A stretch of 36,575 nucleotides of DNA from JAAYYY01 sp964602995 (GCA_964602995.1 CAZRTM010000031.1:1-36575), one strand, 5' to 3'; shown: positions 17,551 through 26,118, counted from the first letter of the stretch. The notes: generated by a model from the letters alone, not told the origin. Numbers and translations are program-made.

Positions 17551-17867
17551 TGGATTTAGTCAGAGTTTGTGATAGACGTACATGAGCAAACCTGGAATGG
17601 TTTACGGCCGCGGGGGCCTCTACTTTGTTTTATCGGGCCTAATAGTAGCAAAGAGAGCTGGCGTTGTCCACCAGAGTTAACACACAGATGGGGGCCATGG
17701 GCCGGGCGCTTTGAGTCTCGCTGGAATTTGAAGCGCACGTTATACTAGGCCCTCTCTTTCAGTACTGAGTCGCCATTGTTCCTTTGCCAGTGGCTGGGCA
17801 TAGTAAGAACAGCCGGTAACTATACTCACAATCTAGAAACGCACCAGGACCGTTACGGACAACATCA
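17551..17867. other. Non-coding remainder of the phnD / histidine kinase divergent region
   Basis: No convincing gene is visible. TATACT hexamers at about 17741 and 17820 on plus could be -10 boxes for the kinase, but neither has a -35 match at proper spacing. A 5-bp inverted repeat (AAACC/GGTTT) and GC-rich stretches near 17610 and 17690 are present. The 60-codon minus frame at 17556-17738 has no ribosome site and no family features. Confidence 0.4.
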
Positions 17868-20800
17868 ATGCTCTCCTCAATCCTGGATGGGAACAGTTAT
17901 CAGTTCCAGATCTATACCTTCCCGCCGCTGTTGGTCGGGTTGAGTATCGTCTTGCTTGGCCTGGTTACGCTCGTGCGCGAGCGGGGGGGCCGCGTCAGTT
18001 GGTTGTTTTTGTTCATGGCTTCGGCCGTCGGTTTCTGGCTAATGGCTATCGCCCTGGCCTATGCCGCCACCGATGCCGCCATTGCCCTGTGGTGGATCAA
18101 AGCGGAACACGTGGGCGTGCACCTGATCCCCGGTTCCCTCTTCCACTTTGCCACGACCGTCACCGGCACCTATCGCGAAAACCGCCGTCTTGTCCTGCTG
18201 GGTTGGCTATTTTCGGCGCTGCTCGCTCTGCTCACTGTCAGCTCCGATCTGCTGGTGGCTGACGTGTACCACTACTGGTTTGGTTATTATCCGCGCTATA
18301 GCTGGTCCAGTCTCGTGTTCCTGGCCTTCTTTGGCGTTACGCTCTGGCTCAGCATACGCCAGTTCTGGCTTGCCTGGCGGCACGGGACGCCGGGTACCAT
18401 CAGCCAGCGCCGCGCACGCGCATTCTTTGTCGCCTTTGCCATCGGCTATCTGGGGGTTGTGGATTATCTACCGGCATTTGGGATCGAATTCTACCCGTTG
18501 GGCTTTCTGCCTATTCTGGCGTTCCTCTTGCTGTCCGCTTTTACCATTTCTCGCTACCACCTGATCGATATTACCCCGGCGTTTGCTGCGCGGGAGATTG
18601 TTCACACCATGAGTGAAGCGCTGCTGGTGTTGGATCAGGAAGGCCTGGTGCGCGTGGCAAACCCCGCCGTCGGGCTCCTGTTTGAGCGCCCCGCAGTGCA
18701 GCTTATAGGGCAGCTGTTCAGCGCCTTGTTTGAAGAGGCGAGCGTACCCGACCTGGCGCCACTCGATGATCAGGGGAATGCTGCCCAGCGTCAGGAATAC
18801 GTCTATCATCGTCCATCTGGTGAAACACGATATTTAAGCATTTCGGCTTCGGCTCTGCGTAACTCGCGGCGCGATATTGTCGCGACTGTATGCCTGATCC
18901 GTGACGTGACCGAGCGCAAAAAGGCCGAAAATCGTGTGCGGCGCGAGGCAGCCCGTTCAGAAGCGCTGCGGCGTGTAGCGGCTCGCCTCAATGCACAGCT
19001 TGAGCTTGATTCAGTTCTGGAAGCAGTTTGTGAAGAGACGGCGCGAGCTTTTAGTGTGCCACTGGCAGGCGTCACGCTTTATGATGCGCACAATAATACG
19101 TTTCATCTGGCAGCGGCGCATGGTCTGCCCAAGAAGTATCAGAAGCTCGAGCGTTCTGATCCCAGGAAGATTTTCTCACCCCGGACGGAAACGTATGGCA
19201 CGATAACTGTCACGCCTGATGTCCGTGAAGCGCCAATGGTGGCAAACTCAACAGGCTGGAACGAGCTAAACATCCGCACCTATGCCAGTGTGAGCCTTTT
19301 GCGCGAAGGAGAGCTTGTTGGCTACCTTGAAGTTGGGACTATTGGCGAGGTGCGCCACTTCAGCCAGGATGAGCTGGAATTGGTGCAGGGGTTGGCTGAC
19401 CAGGCGGCGCAGGCGATCACCAATGCTCGCCTGTACGCCGAGGCCCAGCGCCGCCTGAGCCAGGTGCAGGCGCTACGCGCCATCGACCGCGCCATCACTT
19501 CCAGTCCTGGGCTGCGCTCCACACTCGACGTGCTGTTGGAGCAAGTGGTCACCCATCTCAATATCGACGCTGCTGCCGTGCTGCTCTATAACCATGACCA
19601 CCGCCTTCTGGATGTAGCGGCGGGGCGCGGGTTCTACAGCGAAGTGTCCGGCAACCGGCTGCAGCTGGAGCATTGTTTTGCCGGCCGTGCCGTGTTAGAG
19701 CAAACAACGATTTCTATTCCCAACATGAATGATGGACAGCCGGGAGAGTGGCGCAAGGGTCTTGTGGAAGAGGAAGGGTTTGTCACCTACTTTGCCGTGC
19801 CGCTCGTTGCCAAGAAGCAGGTCAAGGCGGTTCTCGAGCTATTCCACCGCACTCCATTCTCGCCCAGCCTCGAGTGGCTCAACTTCATGGAAACGTTGGC
19901 GGGGCAGGCAGCGCTGGCCATTGACAACGCCTCGCTGTTCGCAGAGACAAGAAGACAGTCGGCCCATCTGGCCACGCTGAACAATATCATTACTGCTTCG
20001 ACGGCAGCCTCCGGGCTGTCGGAATTGCAGGAGATCGCCCTCAATTCGGTGCTGAAAGCGCTGGACCTGAAACAGGGCGCTATCTGGGTCCTTGGACAAC
20101 ACGCTGTTGCTGGATTCGACCCGGTCCACTCATCGGGCGACAATCCGTTGGTGCGGCTGGCCCAGGAAGAACGTCTGCCCCTGGTGGTGACTGATTGGCG
20201 CAATGAAGAACAGACGCAAGCGGCCCAACAGTTGGAGAGCTGGGGCGTCCGCGCTTCGGTGACTGCGCCAGTTGTGGCCGAGGGACGATGGATTGGTGGG
20301 CTGAGCCTGGCCTCGCCCTCGGCGCGCTTTTGGAGCCGGGAGGAGATTGCGCTGGTAGAAGCAGTCGGCCAGCAGTTGGGCAGCGCAGCGGAACGGTTGC
20401 AACTGTTGGCGCAACGGGAAATGCACGCGCGGCAAGTGCAGCAGATCGCGGATACGGTGCCTGAAGGATTGCTCCTGCTCGACGACGAGCATCACGTTGT
20501 GCGGGCCAACCCGGTGGCGCGAGAATACCTGGCGTTGCTGGCGGAGGCTCCCACGGCGGACCGGCCTTTGCGTTGCCTGGGTGACAGGCCGGTGGTCGAG
20601 CTGTTGGCGTCCGGTGGCAGGGGGGAACCGGCTTTAGAGATTACGGTGGAGGAGCCGGAGCAGCGTATCTTCGAAGTGGTCGCACGGCCCATGCAAGATG
20701 GGGTACAGGGCCAGGCGTGGCTGTTGGTGTTGCGCGATGTGACGGTAGAACGGCGGATGAAGGAGCGCGTGCAACAGCAACAACGGCTGGCAGCCGTGGG

Positions 20801-21908
20801 GCAGCTGGCGGCGGGGATCGCGCACGACTTCAACAATATTATGCTCGTGATCAGCCTCTATGCCCAGATGATTGAGCGCACCACAGAGCTACCTCCCAAG
20901 GCCAGTGAACGGCTGCAGACGATTCGCCAGCAGGCGATACATGCCACCAACCTCATCGAGCAGATTCTGGACTTCAGTCGGCGCTCAGTACTGGAACGCC
21001 GTCCGCTGGAAGTGCTGCCTTTTGTAGAGGAGTTTGTGCAACTGTTGCAGCGCACGCTCCCTGAAAATATCGACATTGTATTCGCAAGCGACTGTGACGA
21101 ATATGTGGTCAATGCCGATGCCACGCGCTTGCAGCAGGTCTTGATGAACCTGGCAGTGAACGCCCGCGATGCCATGCCGCACGGAGGTAAGTTACATATA
21201 ACTCTGGATGCTTTGGAGGTGCGCGAAACGGGCTGGCGACCGGCGCCAGAGATAAACGCCGGGCACTGGCTAGCGCTTGCCGTCGCGGACACAGGCCAGG
21301 GCATCGCAGCGCACAATTTGCCGCATCTCTTTGAGCCGTTTTTCACAACTAAGGATCCCGGACAGGGTACCGGGTTAGGGTTGGCTCAGGTGTATGGCAT
21401 TGTGCGTCAGCACGACGGCTATCTCAATGTGGAGAGCGAGTTGGGGAAGGGTACGACGTTTACGGTCTATTTGCCGGCCATGTCTCTGCCGCAGAAGCTG
21501 GAGGTGCCCGGCGCCAGGGACCGTGGCCAGGCCAGCGGCGGGGAGACAATCCTGGTAGCCGAGGATGACGTGGTCGCGCGCGAGGCCATTCAGAACATTT
21601 TGGAGAGTGAGGGGTACCGCGTGTTGCTTGCCGCCGATGGCAAGGAAGCGTTGGATGTCTACGCCGCGCACCGGGATGAGATTGCCTTGGTGCTCAGCGA
21701 TATGGTGATGCCGCAGATGGGTAGTGTGGAGCTTTTTCAGACGCTACAGGAAGAGGATCCTGCGCTGAAGATGGTGGTTATCACCGGCTATCCCTTGGAA
21801 GATGACGGACGGTCGCTGCTGGAGCAGGGTATCCTCTCCTGGATGTCCAAACCATTTTCCATGGAGCAGTTGGTGACGCTCGTCCGCGACGCGCTGGATG
21901 GGGCGTGA
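17868..21908 (+). CDS. Membrane-bound hybrid sensor histidine kinase (7TM-PAS-GAF3-PAS-HisKA-HATPase-REC)
   Basis: This 1,346-residue protein begins with about seven membrane helices (residues 1-235, like the histidine kinase N-terminal 7TM region). Then come PAS 240-350, GAF 365-525, GAF 535-690, GAF 700-850, PAS 858-960, the HisKA helix with the autophosphorylated His986 in GIAHDFNN, and an HATPase with N box near 1091 (NLAVNARDAM), G1 VADTGQGIA near 1139 and G2 GTGLGL near 1167. A C-terminal receiver carries acceptor Asp1278 in LSDMVMP. It would sense signals via the membrane and GAF domains and pass phosphate to its own receiver, then probably to an unseen phosphotransfer protein or regulator. 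The ATG is the only start after an in-frame TAA; the ribosome site is weak. It is divergent from phnDCE, but a functional link is not shown. Confidence 0.93.
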   Translation: MLSSILDGNSYQFQIYTFPPLLVGLSIVLLGLVTLVRERGGRVSWLFLFMASAVGFWLMAIALAYAATDAAIALWWIKAEHVGVHLIPGSLFHFATTVTGTYRENRRLVLLGWLFSALLALLTVSSDLLVADVYHYWFGYYPRYSWSSLVFLAFFGVTLWLSIRQFWLAWRHGTPGTISQRRARAFFVAFAIGYLGVVDYLPAFGIEFYPLGFLPILAFLLLSAFTISRYHLIDITPAFAAREIVHTMSEALLVLDQEGLVRVANPAVGLLFERPAVQLIGQLFSALFEEASVPDLAPLDDQGNAAQRQEYVYHRPSGETRYLSISASALRNSRRDIVATVCLIRDVTERKKAENRVRREAARSEALRRVAARLNAQLELDSVLEAVCEETARAFSVPLAGVTLYDAHNNTFHLAAAHGLPKKYQKLERSDPRKIFSPRTETYGTITVTPDVREAPMVANSTGWNELNIRTYASVSLLREGELVGYLEVGTIGEVRHFSQDELELVQGLADQAAQAITNARLYAEAQRRLSQVQALRAIDRAITSSPGLRSTLDVLLEQVVTHLNIDAAAVLLYNHDHRLLDVAAGRGFYSEVSGNRLQLEHCFAGRAVLEQTTISIPNMNDGQPGEWRKGLVEEEGFVTYFAVPLVAKKQVKAVLELFHRTPFSPSLEWLNFMETLAGQAALAIDNASLFAETRRQSAHLATLNNIITASTAASGLSELQEIALNSVLKALDLKQGAIWVLGQHAVAGFDPVHSSGDNPLVRLAQEERLPLVVTDWRNEEQTQAAQQLESWGVRASVTAPVVAEGRWIGGLSLASPSARFWSREEIALVEAVGQQLGSAAERLQLLAQREMHARQVQQIADTVPEGLLLLDDEHHVVRANPVAREYLALLAEAPTADRPLRCLGDRPVVELLASGGRGEPALEITVEEPEQRIFEVVARPMQDGVQGQAWLLVLRDVTVERRMKERVQQQQRLAAVGQLAAGIAHDFNNIMLVISLYAQMIERTTELPPKASERLQTIRQQAIHATNLIEQILDFSRRSVLERRPLEVLPFVEEFVQLLQRTLPENIDIVFASDCDEYVVNADATRLQQVLMNLAVNARDAMPHGGKLHITLDALEVRETGWRPAPEINAGHWLALAVADTGQGIAAHNLPHLFEPFFTTKDPGQGTGLGLAQVYGIVRQHDGYLNVESELGKGTTFTVYLPAMSLPQKLEVPGARDRGQASGGETILVAEDDVVAREAIQNILESEGYRVLLAADGKEALDVYAAHRDEIALVLSDMVMPQMGSVELFQTLQEEDPALKMVVITGYPLEDDGRSLLEQGILSWMSKPFSMEQLVTLVRDALDGA

Positions 21909-22172
21909 GGGGGTGTTTGTAGGTTGAGCCGGTTATCTGCTCTTCCTCATTCTTAGAGAGCCGTTTGCCAGGCTGTTCCTTGGAAATCTGTGGCCATACT
22001 CAGAATTCTACCATCCAAAGCGAGGAATAAGCAGCTTAACAACAGTTAAACGTTCATCACTGAGGGATTTCTACGCCCTTGCCCGATCCAACTGATTTAG
22101 GGAAACTCCACTCAGGAATGTTTCTTGTGTTCAGGCGCATCCTTGATAGTTTGTCAGTTGAAGGAGTAGAGG
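21909..22172. other. Intergenic region upstream of the lipoprotein hydrolase
   Basis: There is no gene. The last 20 bases contain an AAGGAG ribosome site six bases before the ATG at 22173. A promoter-like pair TTGTGT (16 bp) TAGTTT lies just upstream but is weak. No convincing terminator for the kinase gene was found. Confidence 0.4.
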
Positions 22173-23381
22173 ATGAGAAGGGTCAATCGCGACAGGTTGC
22201 TGCTTTCCCTGATAGTAATGGTATTGTTGGTGTTGGCTACGGCCTGTAACTTGCAGCGGACAGGTGGCGACGCGGCAATCAGTGGCGCGGCGGCCGAGAT
22301 CAGCCAGCAGACGACGCCAGAGCCGGCAACGGTTGCCCCCAGCGCGACGGCGACAACGGCCCCAACAGAGACCGCCACAGCTACGGTCCCACCGACGGAG
22401 ACAGCGGCGCCAACCAATACCCCAACGCCGACAGTTACTTCTACCCCCTCGCCAACGCCCACTCCCACCCATCCGTTGATGATTGAGGTTATGCGCCAGC
22501 AGGAATACCCCGGCAGCGAACTGACGCTGGAAGCTACCCTGACCTGGGGGCCGGGCTTCGAACGTTTCATCGTCTCTTATCTATCGGAAGGTAATAAAAT
22601 TTACGCGCTGCTGACCATCCCGCGTGGCGAACGCCCGGAGACAGGTTGGCCGGTTATCATCTTCAACCACGGCTACATCCCGCCTGAGGTCTACCGCACC
22701 ACGGAACGGTATGAGGCACACGTGGAAGCGCTGGCTCAACATGGCTATATCGTCCTCCGCCCTGACTATCGCGGCCACGGCGACTCCGAAGGGGTGGCCA
22801 CAGGCGGTTATAGTTTACCCGATTACACGGTAGACGTTCTCAATGCTGTCGCCGCGATCAAGACACACCCTGATGTGGACCCGAACCGCATCGGTATGTG
22901 GGGCCATTCAATGGGTGGGCAAATTACGTTGCGTTCGATGGTTGTCAGCGACGATATTAAGGCGGGTGTCATCTGGGCGGGGGTGGTCGCTTCCTACCCT
23001 GATTTGCTCGAACGCTGGCGGCGCAACCGGCCCACGCCCACGCCCGATCCGGACGCCACTGAACCATCGCGCCGCGGCTGGCGCACTGAGCTGATCGAGA
23101 TATACGGTACACCGCAGGAGAACCCGGAGTTCTGGGCCTCTATTTCGCCCAATAGCTACCTGGCCGATATTTCCGGCCCTCTCCAACTACACCACGGCAC
23201 GGCCGATGATTCGGTGCCGGTTGAGTTTTCGGAGCTTCTGGCAGCGGAGATGGAGGCCGCTGGGCAATATGTAGACCTCTATATCTGGGAGAATGACGAC
23301 CACAACCTGACGGTGAACTGGGGCATCATCATGGAGCGCACACTGATCTTCTTCGACCGTTTTCTAAAGGGGAGTGGGTAA
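22173..23381 (+). CDS. Alpha/beta-hydrolase lipoprotein (S9-peptidase/dienelactone-hydrolase-like)
   Basis: This 402-residue protein has a lipobox LATAC (Cys25), so it is exported and lipid-anchored. A Thr/Pro/Ala-rich linker (about residues 45-105) follows, then an alpha/beta-hydrolase domain. Motifs are the oxyanion-type NHGY near residue 165, the nucleophile elbow GHSMGG with Ser246, Asp345 or Asp346 in HGTADDSVP, and His377 in ENDDHNL. This arrangement fits surface-exposed esterases or S9-type peptidases; the substrate cannot be told from the sequence. An AAGGAG site precedes the ATG. It stands alone, downstream of the histidine kinase and convergent with the YitT-like gene. The linker resembles the Thr/Pro tail of the DUF5667 protein. 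Confidence 0.88.
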   Translation: MRRVNRDRLLLSLIVMVLLVLATACNLQRTGGDAAISGAAAEISQQTTPEPATVAPSATATTAPTETATATVPPTETAAPTNTPTPTVTSTPSPTPTPTHPLMIEVMRQQEYPGSELTLEATLTWGPGFERFIVSYLSEGNKIYALLTIPRGERPETGWPVIIFNHGYIPPEVYRTTERYEAHVEALAQHGYIVLRPDYRGHGDSEGVATGGYSLPDYTVDVLNAVAAIKTHPDVDPNRIGMWGHSMGGQITLRSMVVSDDIKAGVIWAGVVASYPDLLERWRRNRPTPTPDPDATEPSRRGWRTELIEIYGTPQENPEFWASISPNSYLADISGPLQLHHGTADDSVPVEFSELLAAEMEAAGQYVDLYIWENDDHNLTVNWGIIMERTLIFFDRFLKGSG

Positions 23382-23386
23382 GACCA

Positions 23387-23424
23387 CGATTTCTCCCAAG
23401 GCATCCGACTTCTTAAAGAAATCG
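23387..23424. terminator. Inverted repeat between convergent genes, possible bidirectional terminator
   Basis: A perfect 8-bp inverted repeat CGATTTCT / AGAAATCG with a 22-base loop starts five bases after the hydrolase stop and lies before the YitT-like stop. No uridine tract follows, so terminator function is uncertain. Confidence 0.3.
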
Positions 23425-23439
23425 AATGTCTTCTGTGAC

Positions 23440-24354
23440 CTACTGCAGCGTCCGCTCTAGCGGCCGGAACCCTTCGCCCAGCACTTCCTGGCTCTGCCCG
23501 ATGATGATGAAGGCTTCGGGGTCTATTTCGTGGACGATGAGCTTGAGCTGGATCAGCTCGGCGCGGGGGACGGCGCAGAGGAGGATGTGGCGCGCTTCGC
23601 CCGTGTACATACCCTGCGCGGTCCAGGCTGTAACGCCGCGCTCCAGGTTCTCGATGATTTGATCGGCGACCTTGTCGGGGACGGTGGTGATGATGGTGGC
23701 CACGTAGGTCAGCCTGGGGCCGCTGAGAGTGAACTCGGTGACCACGCCGCCAATGTAGAGACCGACGATGGCGTAGAGGGCGTGCTCCCAACTGAAGGCC
23801 AGAGTGGCCAGGAAGACAACGAGGCCGTCCGTATAGAGGTAGCCGCGGGAGAGGGGAATGCCAAAACGCTGATCCAGTAAACGAGCGATGATGTCGCTGC
23901 CGCCAGTAGTAGCGCTGGCGCGGAAGACAAGTCCGCCACCGATGCCCATCACCACGCCGCCGTACAGCGCGTTGAGCAGCAGGTCAGGGGTGATGCCTCG
24001 GGTCGGGGTTAGTATCTGTAGGGCGTCTAGGATGACAGAATAGGCAATGGAGCCGACGACGGTGCGCGCCAGAAAGCGACGGCGGCCCAGGTAGCGCCAG
24101 CCGATGATGAGAAGGGGTATGTTGGCGATGAGTACGATGGTGCCGACCGGCCAGCCGGTGAAGCTGTTAAGTAGCTGTGCCCAACCGCTAAGCCCGCCGG
24201 CGACGAGCTGCGAGGGGATGAAGAAGAGGTGCATGCTGGCGGCCTGGATGGCCGCGCCGAGCAGAATGAGTGCGTAGTCCGCCAGGTGACGCGAGCGCCA
24301 GACGTTGCGCAGGCGACGACGTCTTTTTGGGGGTGTGGTGGCGGATTGGGTCAT
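23440..24354 (-). CDS. YitT-family membrane protein (DUF161 + DUF2179)
   Basis: About 304 residues from the chosen ATG at 24354. An upstream in-frame start at 24513 would add 53 low-complexity residues without membrane or family features, so I reject it. A basic N-terminus (PPKRRRRLRN) is followed by five to six membrane helices, beginning LADYALILLGAAIQAASMHL and including PSQLVAGGLSGWAQL, IGGGLVFRASATTGGSDIIA and FSWEHALYAIVGLYIGG. A soluble C-terminal DUF2179 domain (about 80 residues, VATIITTVPDKVADQIIENL to QSQEVLGEGF) ends the protein. This is the typical YitT architecture. The transported substrate is unknown in the family. The gene ends convergent to the lipoprotein hydrolase and lies downstream of the protoglobin gene with a hairpin between them. 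Confidence 0.9.
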   Translation of the reverse strand: MTQSATTPPKRRRRLRNVWRSRHLADYALILLGAAIQAASMHLFFIPSQLVAGGLSGWAQLLNSFTGWPVGTIVLIANIPLLIIGWRYLGRRRFLARTVVGSIAYSVILDALQILTPTRGITPDLLLNALYGGVVMGIGGGLVFRASATTGGSDIIARLLDQRFGIPLSRGYLYTDGLVVFLATLAFSWEHALYAIVGLYIGGVVTEFTLSGPRLTYVATIITTVPDKVADQIIENLERGVTAWTAQGMYTGEARHILLCAVPRAELIQLKLIVHEIDPEAFIIIGQSQEVLGEGFRPLERTLQ

Positions 24355-24476
24355 GACTGTGGCAGCCTGTTGGTTGCGTGTACTCAGGGTTCTGGCTGCT
24401 GATTGTATCACAACCCGAGCTATTTTCTCACAATTCTGCCCGTGGCTGCCGCTCCCTCTCCCACTGCTAGAGTAGC

Positions 24477-24516
24477 CGGGTGGCAGAGCGTCGCAGGAAG
24501 AGAGCGCTGCCACCCG
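24477..24516 (-). terminator. Strong GC-rich hairpin after the protoglobin gene
   Basis: A perfect 10-bp inverted repeat CGGGTGGCAG / CTGCCACCCG with a 20-base loop begins about 16 bases past the protoglobin stop on minus. There is no clear U tract. It probably marks the end of the MarR-protoglobin transcript or stabilises its 3' end. Confidence 0.45.
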
Positions 24517-24532
24517 TACACCAGTCAGCAGG

Positions 24533-25126
24533 CTAGAAATTCTGGGCGGGGACGTACGGTACGCTCCAGAGGACGACGGTCAGCACAACCATCTTGAACC
24601 AGGCCTGGAACATTTTCTCTACCTCTTCGGCAGAGTGGCCACTCTTGGCCAGAAAAGGTTTTATCGTTGCCGTAATAGGGTAAATGAAGGCGATCAGATA
24701 GCGCAGGTGAATATGATCGACGGCGTCTGCTCCATCAGTTACATTCTTCTTGTCGCGGGTGTGGCGCAGGCCGATTTCTTGCTGGTAATCGAGCCAATCC
24801 TGATCCTTGGGCCGCCGGCAGGTGTCCAGGATCCATTGTCCAAAGCGCTTGCGCACCGCTTCCAGATAGGCCCCGTTAGGGTTGCCCTGCTCATCGCTAA
24901 AGTAGGCGACGAGATGTGGGTGCGAGGCTACGAATCCGTACCAGAGGTCCAGAATATCATCCACCTGGCCCTCCAGTACATCACCGGCCATCTCCAGCGC
25001 CTCCTCATCTTCCGAGCTAAACATGACCGTCGTTTTCAGCTTCTCAAATTCCTCCATCGTCAAAGGTGACCTGGCGACGGCCTCTGTGCCATATGTGTAA
25101 CCGGCAATTTCTATCTGCTCTAACAT
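24533..25126 (-). CDS. Protoglobin (stand-alone globin-coupled-sensor domain)
   Basis: This 197-residue protein matches the archaeal/bacterial protoglobin family closely in length and motifs: AGYTYG near the N-terminus, DDILDLWYGFVASHPHL (about 56-72), VRKRFGQWILDTC (91-103), EIGLRHTRDKKN with the likely proximal haem ligand His122, and IAFIYPITATIKPFLAKSGH in the last third. Protoglobins bind O2, CO and NO on haem in the cytoplasm; no signalling domain is attached, so it acts as a carrier, scavenger or partner sensor. The ATG at 25126 has an AGGAGG site six bases upstream. It follows the MarR gene by 31 bp and is probably co-transcribed from the MarR promoter. The ligand role is inferred from the family. 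Confidence 0.93.
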   Translation of the reverse strand: MLEQIEIAGYTYGTEAVARSPLTMEEFEKLKTTVMFSSEDEEALEMAGDVLEGQVDDILDLWYGFVASHPHLVAYFSDEQGNPNGAYLEAVRKRFGQWILDTCRRPKDQDWLDYQQEIGLRHTRDKKNVTDGADAVDHIHLRYLIAFIYPITATIKPFLAKSGHSAEEVEKMFQAWFKMVVLTVVLWSVPYVPAQNF

Positions 25127-25157
25127 ACAAACCTCCTTCTGGCTTTGGTAGAACTAT

Positions 25158-25972
25158 TTAATGGTCATCGACCACATGGTCATCGACCACATGGTCATTG
25201 ACCACTCGAGACACAAAATCAGGGCACTCCAGATAAGTGTTAGNNNNNNNNNNNNNNNNNNNNNNNNNNNNNNNNNNNNNNNNNNNNNNNNNNNNNNNNN
25301 NNNNNNNNNNNNNNNNNNNNNNNNNNNNNNNNNNNNNNNNNNNACATGGTCATTGACCACTCGAGACACAAAATCAGGGCACTCCAGATAAGTGTTAGGC
25401 TCAGGCAGGGGGGCATCGACAAAGGCACAGTGGTGCGGCCCACCCGGATGTTGCGGATGGGCGTCTTGCCGGAAGAAGTGGCAACCCCAGCACATCTCAT
25501 AAGTAATCACGTGCCCCTCCTGCTGTAACCTGCCCACAATTTGCTTCAGGGCGTGCTCCAGCAGTTGCTGCACTTCGTCCGGCATGCTGTTGATGGCCGC
25601 ATCGATATCATCGACAACATCCTCGAGTTGCTCCACCTGTGCCAGTCCCATTGTGGTTAGCGAGAGTACCATTACGCGCTGGTCGGTGGGGTCGGGTCGC
25701 CGTTCCACCAGCTCCTTTCTCTCTAGGGCATCGGCGATGCCACTGGCTGTGGCGTAACTGACCGCCAGGCGCGCCGCTAATCCTCCAATGGTGCGGATGC
25801 CGGGCCGGGCATATCGTAGGAAAAGGAGGGTCTGAATCTGCGCTGGAGACAACCCACTTTCCTGGCCGCGCCTGCGAAACATGTGGCTGATGGCCTGATG
25901 GATACGGTAAAGGCTGATTGTGCTGCGACTGGTAGTGGAGATGTCGCGCCACTGCGGATCAAAAGCGGACAT
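25158..25972 (-). CDS. MarR-family regulator with C-terminal Cys4/CXXCH segment and His/Asp tail (interrupted by an artificial gap)
   Basis: After removing the gap and one copy of the 55-bp overlap (155 bp), the frame from ATG 25972 runs to TAA at 25158-25160, giving 219 residues. Residues 15-155 form a MarR winged helix: recognition region LAARLAVSYATASGIADALE (65-84), wing RRPDPTDQRVMVLSLTTMG. Beyond it lies an unusual tail with Cys161, Cys164, Cys182 and Cys198, the first pair in a CWGCH motif, plus several His residues. The end is three NDH/DDH units (VVNDH, VVDDH, VVDDH). The cysteines suggest metal, Fe-S or haem binding, which is inference. A GGTG-type ribosome site precedes the ATG. 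It heads a two-gene unit with protoglobin and probably represses itself through the palindrome at 25988-26010. Confidence 0.88.
25161..25205. repeat. 15-bp tandem repeat (three copies) at the 3' end of the MarR gene
   Basis: ATGGTCATCGACCAC occurs twice exactly and once with one change (25161-25205). On minus it encodes VVDDH/VVNDH pentapeptides in frame. It touches the contig overlap next to the gap, so the true copy number may differ. Confidence 0.85.
25189..25398. other. Assembly gap 1 (100 N at 25244-25343) with 55-bp overlapping contig ends
   Basis: Bases 25189-25243 and 25344-25398 are identical over 55 positions and flank exactly 100 Ns. This is the pattern of two contigs sharing an unmerged terminal overlap, not a real duplication. 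Collapsing it restores a clean end to the MarR gene. Confidence 0.9.
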
Positions 25973-25987
25973 AATTCACCTAGGATA

Positions 25988-26010
25988 ATTATTTAGGAGT
26001 CCTAAATAAT
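25988..26010. promoter_or_regulatory. Perfect 23-bp palindrome, probable MarR operator
   Basis: ATTATTTAGGA-G-TCCTAAATAAT is an 11-bp perfect inverted repeat around one central base. It lies 15 bp upstream of the MarR start and overlaps the -10 box of its likely promoter. Size, symmetry and position match operators bound by MarR-family dimers for autoregulation. Confidence 0.75.
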
Positions 26011-26036
26011 AATACGAAAAGAAAAGTCTCTGTCAA
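26009..26036 (-). promoter_or_regulatory. Probable sigma-70-type promoter of the MarR-protoglobin unit
   Basis: On minus, TTGACA (26036-26031, perfect -35) is followed after 16 bp by TATTAT (26014-26009, 5/6 match to -10). The -10 overlaps the edge of the 23-bp palindrome, so regulator binding would block transcription. Confidence 0.7.
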
Positions 26037-26083
26037 GCATCAATTTCTGAACGAAGGTATATTTAAGCAGAAAGATTTCACAG

Positions 26084-26118
26084 TGGTGGTTCCTAAGAAT
26101 TACAATTGGCAACCACCA
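26084..26118 (+). promoter_or_regulatory. Inverted repeat abutting the hydrolase ribosome-binding site
   Basis: An 8-bp perfect inverted repeat TGGTGGTT / AACCACCA with a 19-base loop ends at the first base of the AGGAGGG Shine-Dalgarno. In the mRNA it would form a hairpin directly against the ribosome site and could modulate translation. Confidence 0.35.

Noticed and set aside
17556..17738. 60-codon minus-strand frame upstream of phnD
   Set aside because: No ribosome site and no protein-like pattern; it sits upstream of the structured leader.
24355..24513. Upstream start extending the YitT-like protein by 53 residues
   Set aside because: The extension is low-complexity, has no ribosome site and lies outside the usual family N-terminus.
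25161..25205. Tandem repeat considered as a CRISPR fragment
   Set aside because: The 15-bp units are contiguous without spacers and are in frame within the MarR gene.
25244..25343. 55-bp direct repeats around the gap as a target-site duplication or attachment site
   Set aside because: The same 55-bp length occurs at the second gap with different sequence, which points to assembly overlap rather than mobile DNA.
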